DNA from: Bacteroidales bacterium UBA1736
Lineage (GTDB): Bacteria > Bacteroidota > Bacteroidia > Bacteroidales > UBA932
Assembly: GCA_002315825.1 (NCBI GenBank)
Contig: DCIC01000111.1
Location: forward strand, 1 to 18,752
DNA: 18,752 nt
Direction: 5' to 3'
Part shown: positions 15,404-18,752 of the stretch, one piece after another
Layout of the letters: each line of letters opens with the position of its first letter
How positions within the stretch are numbered: the first letter of the stretch is position 1
Notes under the pieces: model-generated
What the model saw: the letters and a program-made list of their open reading frames with translations, nothing else
Database searches by the model: none
What the model was told of the DNA's origin: nothing
Translations under genes and position numbers: made by a program

Positions 15404-16963
15404 CTACCCTATCGTCAGCCTATACTGCAATTTACACTCAAATTTACGGCTGCGTGTACTGTCAAGATAGGATAGGACGAGATGAAAACGAGAATGTTTC
15501 AGCTTCACGCTCCCATTGAAAGAAACACGGAATCCTCTGCCATAATACGCCGGGACATTGAAACCTCCCGGAGCATCCCTCTCGTAGCAATATATCCTGT
15601 CAGCCCAATTGTCCACCTTGAACCCGGTTCCTCTGAGATAAAAAGCGAATTTCGAAGGTTTCACTCCAAATTCAGCATATACCAATCCCGCAGGATCAAT
15701 ACAGTACACTCCATTCACACGGCCGGAAGCATACAACAGGCCCCCGTCCCAGATGAGGTCCAAACGCAAATCGTGCTTGAAAGATGTATCCTTGGATGTG
15801 TATTTTTCACTGATGCGCATATTCAAGTTGAGCCTATCCGAGAGCGGGAACAGCGACTGTTCCATAAGTTTCACAGTATGGACATATTCATTTACATCAT
15901 ATTTGTCCTCAATCGATATAAAATGATTGTTCCATCCAAAGCCGGCTGCGCTCTGCAATTTGTCATCCGCAAGCATTACCCTTCCCGCAAGTTTTGTAGT
16001 ATATTCAATATTCCATATTGCCCCAAGCAAAGCATCCACCCTCCTTTCATTCACTTTGTAAACCGCCTCGGTGAAAATATCCACCCCGCAGACGTTCCTT
16101 CGAAAATCGGCCCCGATTTTGAGACCTTCCCCCTCCTTCCACAAGACGGATATTCCCACCTGTCCGGACAATGACAACTGACTGACACTAACCATTGCCG
16201 TCATTGCACCCGGCTCAGTGGATGTCAAGGCCGTCAGGCTGTGGGAGCCGAAACTGAATTCCGATCCAATGCCCCAAAGAGAATTGTCAGGATTGAAAGT
16301 CCAGGAAGGAGATATCCCATTGGCTTTCATACAGAATGCATTTATCGAACTCAGACTGCTCAGTCTGAATCCGCTCCATTGCATCAAGCCCTGAGCAAAA
16401 CGGGCATTGTAATTCCCCAATATCACTTTGCTCCGACCCTTCTTGCCCAGGAAGGTCAGATTTGCCGAGAGTTCGTCTCTGTATGAAACAGAAACCGCAT
16501 AGCGGTCTTCTCTGGCGAACTTCAGTTTTGCGCCGACCGCTCCCCCTGCTTTGTAATTTGCAAGCAAATCGGTCGAATGGGAAACCTTGCGTGAAGACCT
16601 CCCCGCAGGGGTCCCGGATTCAAGGGAAATGAATGGTCGAAGCGAAGACACCACATCCTCGGAAAAGCCATCGACTCTGGACAGCTCTGAATAGGATAAT
16701 ATATCTCCAAGCCGGGACTGATAGTCCAGAAGGGAAGCAATCTGATACGGAGAAAACAGACCCGAAGCAAGCAATCTGCTCTTTCCGGCAGTATTCAGAT
16801 TGATGGGATGTGAATATAGATATTCATATCTTTCCAATTCACTTTCAGAGAGTTCCTCCAAGCAGGAGGCTCCTGTAGCCGCAAGGATAGAAGACCTTTC
16901 TCCTTGCGCCGAGCAAGGCAATGCTAATGCCGCCAACAGAGCGGCAATAATGAATTGTTTCAT
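15404..16963 (-). CDS. Exported helix-hairpin-helix protein with C-terminal beta-barrel
   Basis: This 519-residue protein has a signal peptide (1-20, ending CSAQ). Residues about 53-114 form a ComEA-like helix-hairpin-helix pair: PINLNTAGKSRLLASGLF, then SLLDYQSRLGDILSYSEL and VDGFSEDVVSSLRPFI. From about 125 to the end the sequence is rich in alternating hydrophobic and polar residues with many aromatics and glycines, typical of an outer-membrane beta-barrel; the final strand is FECKLQYRLTIG. The combination is widespread in Bacteroidetes and its function is unknown. HhH motifs bind DNA without sequence specificity, so a role with extracellular DNA or as a periplasmic domain with no DNA role are both open. 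It diverges from hpt across 65 nt. No clear promoter box was found for it. Confidence 0.78.
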   Translation of the reverse strand: MKQFIIAALLAALALPCSAQGERSSILAATGASCLEELSESELERYEYLYSHPINLNTAGKSRLLASGLFSPYQIASLLDYQSRLGDILSYSELSRVDGFSEDVVSSLRPFISLESGTPAGRSSRKVSHSTDLLANYKAGGAVGAKLKFAREDRYAVSVSYRDELSANLTFLGKKGRSKVILGNYNARFAQGLMQWSGFRLSSLSSINAFCMKANGISPSWTFNPDNSLWGIGSEFSFGSHSLTALTSTEPGAMTAMVSVSQLSLSGQVGISVLWKEGEGLKIGADFRRNVCGVDIFTEAVYKVNERRVDALLGAIWNIEYTTKLAGRVMLADDKLQSAAGFGWNNHFISIEDKYDVNEYVHTVKLMEQSLFPLSDRLNLNMRISEKYTSKDTSFKHDLRLDLIWDGGLLYASGRVNGVYCIDPAGLVYAEFGVKPSKFAFYLRGTGFKVDNWADRIYCYERDAPGGFNVPAYYGRGFRVSFNGSVKLKHSRFHLVLSYLDSTRSRKFECKLQYRLTIG

Positions 16964-17002
16964 AGAAGTAAGTTTAAGTAAGGTAGTTAGGAAAAAATAT
17001 AT

Positions 17003-17010
17003 TACATTTG
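17003..17010 (+). promoter_or_regulatory. Bacteroidetes -7 promoter box for hpt-adk
   Basis: TACATTTG matches TAnnTTTG and ends 18 nt before the hpt ATG at 17029. It would drive hpt and adk and perhaps the tmRNA, which starts 34 nt after the adk stop. An ATG at 17018 inside the leader opens only ATG GCA TTT TAA. No clear -33 box. Confidence 0.5.
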
Positions 17011-17028
17011 CACTTTATGGCATTTTAA

Positions 17029-17574
17029 ATGAGCAACAATATCACACTACTCGGCAAAACATTCGTCCCCTACATTAAGAACGAGGATCTTATGAAGGAC
17101 ATTGATGCCGTGGCCGACAAAATCAACAAGGATTTCGCCTCAGCTGAGGACATTCCGATTATTCTGTGTGTTTTGAAGGGAGCCTTGATGTTCACCTCTG
17201 AGATACTGAGGCGGCTCGATTTTCTTTGCGAACTTCAGACTATCAGGCTCCAGTCATATGACGGGGATCACAGTACAGGAGTTTGTCAGCAAATATTGGG
17301 CCTCAACACCAACATCAAAGGGAGGAGAGTTATCATTGTCGAAGACATTGTTGACACCGGCAATTCGATGGAATACCTAATGGGCCATCTCAAAGAGTTG
17401 GGAGCAGAAGATGTCAAAATATGTTCGATGCTCTTCAAGCCTTCGGTGTTCAAGAAGGATTTCAAGATTGACTATGTTGCCCGCAGCATCCCACCCGCTT
17501 TCATAGTGGGTTTCGGACTCGACTATAACGAGATGGGACGACAGTTCAAGGATATATATGTAGCGAACGATTAA
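17029..17574 (+). CDS. hpt: Hypoxanthine phosphoribosyltransferase
   Basis: This 181-residue type I phosphoribosyltransferase salvages hypoxanthine and probably guanine by attaching the ribose phosphate of PRPP in the cytoplasm. The PRPP loop is VIIVEDIVDTGNS (101-113) with the adjacent acidic pair Glu105/Asp106. ILCVLKGALMF (45-55) contains the first PRPP-contact loop, LQSYDGDHSTG (74-84) is the flexible catalytic loop, and VGFGLDYNE (160-168) is the purine-binding segment. Length and layout are typical of Hpt. It lies 12 nt ahead of adk; the two make IMP/GMP and balance adenylates, so the pair is a purine unit. Start ATG at 17029 fits the N-terminus of the family and the -7 box. Confidence 0.92.
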   Translation: MSNNITLLGKTFVPYIKNEDLMKDIDAVADKINKDFASAEDIPIILCVLKGALMFTSEILRRLDFLCELQTIRLQSYDGDHSTGVCQQILGLNTNIKGRRVIIVEDIVDTGNSMEYLMGHLKELGAEDVKICSMLFKPSVFKKDFKIDYVARSIPPAFIVGFGLDYNEMGRQFKDIYVAND

Positions 17575-17586
17575 CAAATATAAGAT

Positions 17587-18174
17587 ATGAAGTATTTTAT
17601 TCTTTTCGGCCCTCCGGGCGCAGGTAAAGGCACTCAGGCCGTGGCATTAGTAGAAAGGTACAACCTCAAGCACATCTCTACGGGAGACGTGCTCCGTGGC
17701 GAAATCGCAGCGGGAACAGAACTTGGAAAGAAGGCCAAGGCCCTCATCGACGCAGGTTCGCTCGTGCCGGACGAGGTTGTGGAAGGTATGATTGAAAATG
17801 CATTCAACACATACAAGGATGTAAACGGATTCCTTCTTGACGGTTTCCCCAGAACAATCAAGCAGGCAGAAGCTCTCAACGAGATGCTGGCAAAAAGAGG
17901 AGAGGAACTTTCAGGCGTGATCTCTCTGATGATTCCGGACGAGACCATCTTCGCAAGAATCAGGCACAGAGCAGAGGTTGAAGGACGTCAGGATGATATG
18001 AAAGACGAGGTTATCCAAAACAGAATCGACACATATCACGCAAAGACAGAACCTCTGATCGAGTTCTATAAGAATCTTGGCAAATACCACGAGTTCAACG
18101 GTGACCGCGGTCCCGGGGCTGAAGGTATCGAGAAGGTCCGTCAGTCTATCTACGTAGAGATGGATAAACTTTAA
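17587..18174 (+). CDS. adk: Adenylate kinase
   Basis: The 195-residue enzyme interconverts ATP plus AMP with two ADP in the cytoplasm. The P-loop is GPPGAGKGT (8-16), HISTGDVLR (29-37) and DGFPRT (85-90) line the AMP site, and RHRAEVEGRQDD (126-137) marks a short LID. The longer zinc-finger LID with four cysteines is absent, as in other short bacterial adenylate kinases. NRIDTYHAKTEPLIEFY follows the LID as expected. It comes 12 nt after hpt and is followed by a hairpin and the tmRNA. ATG at 17587 is the natural start (MKYFILFG). Confidence 0.94.
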   Translation: MKYFILFGPPGAGKGTQAVALVERYNLKHISTGDVLRGEIAAGTELGKKAKALIDAGSLVPDEVVEGMIENAFNTYKDVNGFLLDGFPRTIKQAEALNEMLAKRGEELSGVISLMIPDETIFARIRHRAEVEGRQDDMKDEVIQNRIDTYHAKTEPLIEFYKNLGKYHEFNGDRGPGAEGIEKVRQSIYVEMDKL

Positions 18175-18177
18175 TGG

Positions 18178-18199
18178 TTCAGTGGCTCCGGCCACTGAA
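18178..18199 (+). terminator. Hairpin between adk and tmRNA, possible terminator or processing signal
   Basis: TTCAGTGGC and GCCACTGAA form a perfect 9-bp stem around a TCCG loop, starting 3 nt after the adk stop. It is followed by TGTATATTT rather than a clean U tract, so termination may be partial. The mature tmRNA begins 9 nt after it, so it may protect the adk mRNA or assist tmRNA 5' processing. Confidence 0.55.
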
Positions 18200-18208
18200 T
18201 GTATATTT

Positions 18209-18603
18209 GGGGATGTTTTGGTTTTGACAGCAATGATGTCGGACTGTAAGCACGCCGGGCGTGGTGGATTTGCCCGTTAATCTCAGTTCACAAAAAATTA
18301 GTAGGCAACTACGAATATTCATACGCTTGCTAATCTGCAATCAGATTGAGCATCAATCAGAGCCGCCAAGGCTGCGGCACTGACGTATATCCCGCCAGCT
18401 TTAGGCCGGTTATGTCTGGATTCCGGGGTATCATTCAAACCGGATGCACGGAGGGACTCCCTTACACTCCGCCAAGATTTAGGGGATAAGTGGCAGTTGG
18501 CCTGTCTTTCGGCACTCTGTCATCGAAAAACAAAGGAAGAATAAGCGTGTAGAAAGCACTTCGGTGCGTTGTTTGGACGGCGGTTCGAGTCCGCCCATCT
18601 CCA
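18209..18603 (+). ncRNA. ssrA: Transfer-messenger RNA (tmRNA)
   Basis: This 395-nt RNA rescues stalled ribosomes together with SmpB. The 5' end GGGGATG pairs with CATCTCC near the 3' end to form the acceptor stem, and GGTTTTGACAGC follows as in other tmRNAs. The T arm is GGCGG-TTCGAGT-CCGCC (18579-18595). The genome reads ACAA after the stem, so CCA is probably added after transcription. The tag frame runs 18304-18333, GGC AAC TAC GAA TAT TCA TAC GCT TGC TAA, giving (A)GNYEYSYAC. The hairpin AATCTG-CAAT-CAGATT just behind it fits helix 5, which normally contains the end of the tag frame. Pseudoknot-rich sequence fills 18350-18540. Exact ends are inferred from pairing. Confidence 0.93.
18304..18333 (+). 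other. tmRNA tag reading frame, predicted GNYEYSYAC
   Basis: Nine codons from GGC to TAA follow an AGTAG context that resembles the resume region of other Bacteroidetes tmRNAs. The first alanine comes from the charged tmRNA, so the full tag would be AGNYEYSYAC. The end, YAC, differs from the LAA or ALAA that ClpXP and ClpAP normally recognise. A second frame from GCA at 18305 would give a longer tag and fits known tags less well. Confidence 0.6.
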
Positions 18604-18610
18604 CAATATA

Positions 18611-18625
18611 GACTGATATTCAGTC
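18611..18625 (+). other. Small hairpin just after tmRNA
   Basis: GACTGA-TAT-TCAGTC is a perfect 6-bp stem with a 3-nt loop, beginning 8 nt after the tmRNA discriminator base. It could mark 3' processing of the precursor. It lacks a following U tract. Confidence 0.4.
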
Positions 18626-18646
18626 AATTAGCGTGGTGAAACACAA

Positions 18647-18682
18647 AAAATAAACACAATCTCTCGGGGTTGTGTTTATTTT
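18647..18682 (+). terminator. Intrinsic terminator downstream of tmRNA
   Basis: AAAATAAACACAA (18647-18659) and TTGTGTTTATTTT (18670-18682) form a perfect 13-bp stem around TCTCTCGGGG, with extra T-G and C-G pairs possible at the loop base. T-rich sequence (GTTT) follows and the stem's 3' arm itself ends in T's. The A-rich 5' flank means it could also stop transcription from the minus strand. The remaining 70 bases to the window edge hold no gene that I can support. Confidence 0.7.
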
Positions 18683-18752
18683 GTTTAGTATAATACGGAA
18701 ATATATCTTCCCATACTGAAAGAGCAAAGAAACGCGAATCGCCCTCCGGATT

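Noticed and set aside
15482..16174. Plus-strand open frame of 230 codons opposite the HhH/beta-barrel gene
   Set aside because: Antisense shadow of a coherent exported protein; no domain seen.
18203..18210. TATATTTG as a -7 promoter box for tmRNA
   Set aside because: It fits TAnnTTTG but overlaps the first two bases of the mature RNA, so a start downstream of it would cut off the acceptor stem.
18178..18682. Hairpins and repeats around tmRNA as an integration site of a mobile element
   Set aside because: tmRNA genes are common integration sites, but no integrase gene or duplicated tmRNA 3' end is visible in the 149 bases that follow.
18685..18752. Possible 3' end of a minus-strand gene (open frame ending with TAA at 18687)
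   Set aside because: Only about 21 codons are visible and they match nothing known; other frames are also open, so a gene cannot be supported.

Overview
The window is about 18.7 kb of ordinary-looking chromosome from a member of the Bacteroidetes, most likely the order Bacteroidales; the genus cannot be fixed. This rests on the gene families (stand-alone 5'-nucleotidase C-terminal domain protein, GH106-type lipoprotein, helix-hairpin-helix/beta-barrel protein, short zinc-free adenylate kinase), on short spacers without strong Shine-Dalgarno sequences, and on repeated TAnnTTTG promoter -7 boxes. No insertion sequence, phage gene, CRISPR array or tRNA was found.

Layout. 1-3904 (minus): holA (clamp-loader delta), an ABC ATPase and ABC-2 permease resembling NatA/NatB, and the start of a 5'-nucleotidase C-domain protein cut by the window edge. 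3960-4949 (plus): a PfkB/adenosine-kinase-type kinase, divergent from holA. 4946-12234 (minus): a tight five-gene operon read as GH106-like lipoprotein, TIM-barrel isomerase-like protein, Gfo/Idh/MocA oxidoreductase, bile-acid:sodium-symporter-like transporter and SGNH esterase. 12333-14539 (plus): a nucleoside phosphorylase and an exported metallophosphoesterase. 14543-16963 (minus): a SpoU RNA 2'-O-methyltransferase and an exported HhH/beta-barrel protein. 17029-18603 (plus): hpt, adk and tmRNA (ssrA), followed by hairpins.

Two themes stand out. One is nucleoside and nucleotide metabolism, spread over several transcription units: 5'-nucleotidase domain, adenosine-type kinase, nucleoside phosphorylase, hypoxanthine phosphoribosyltransferase and adenylate kinase. 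The other is a carbohydrate operon in which a large glycosidase, an exported dehydrogenase, an exported TIM-barrel protein, an esterase and a transporter could act in sequence on a decorated glycan or glycoside. It has no SusC/SusD pair and no regulator.

Nothing here is clearly a new defence or mobile system. The best leads are the carbohydrate operon, whose dehydrogenase/TIM-barrel pair resembles oxidation-elimination deglycosylation enzymes, and the tmRNA, whose predicted tag GNYEYSYAC does not end in the usual -LAA. Back-to-back -7 boxes at 12280-12316 and near-leaderless promoters are smaller points.
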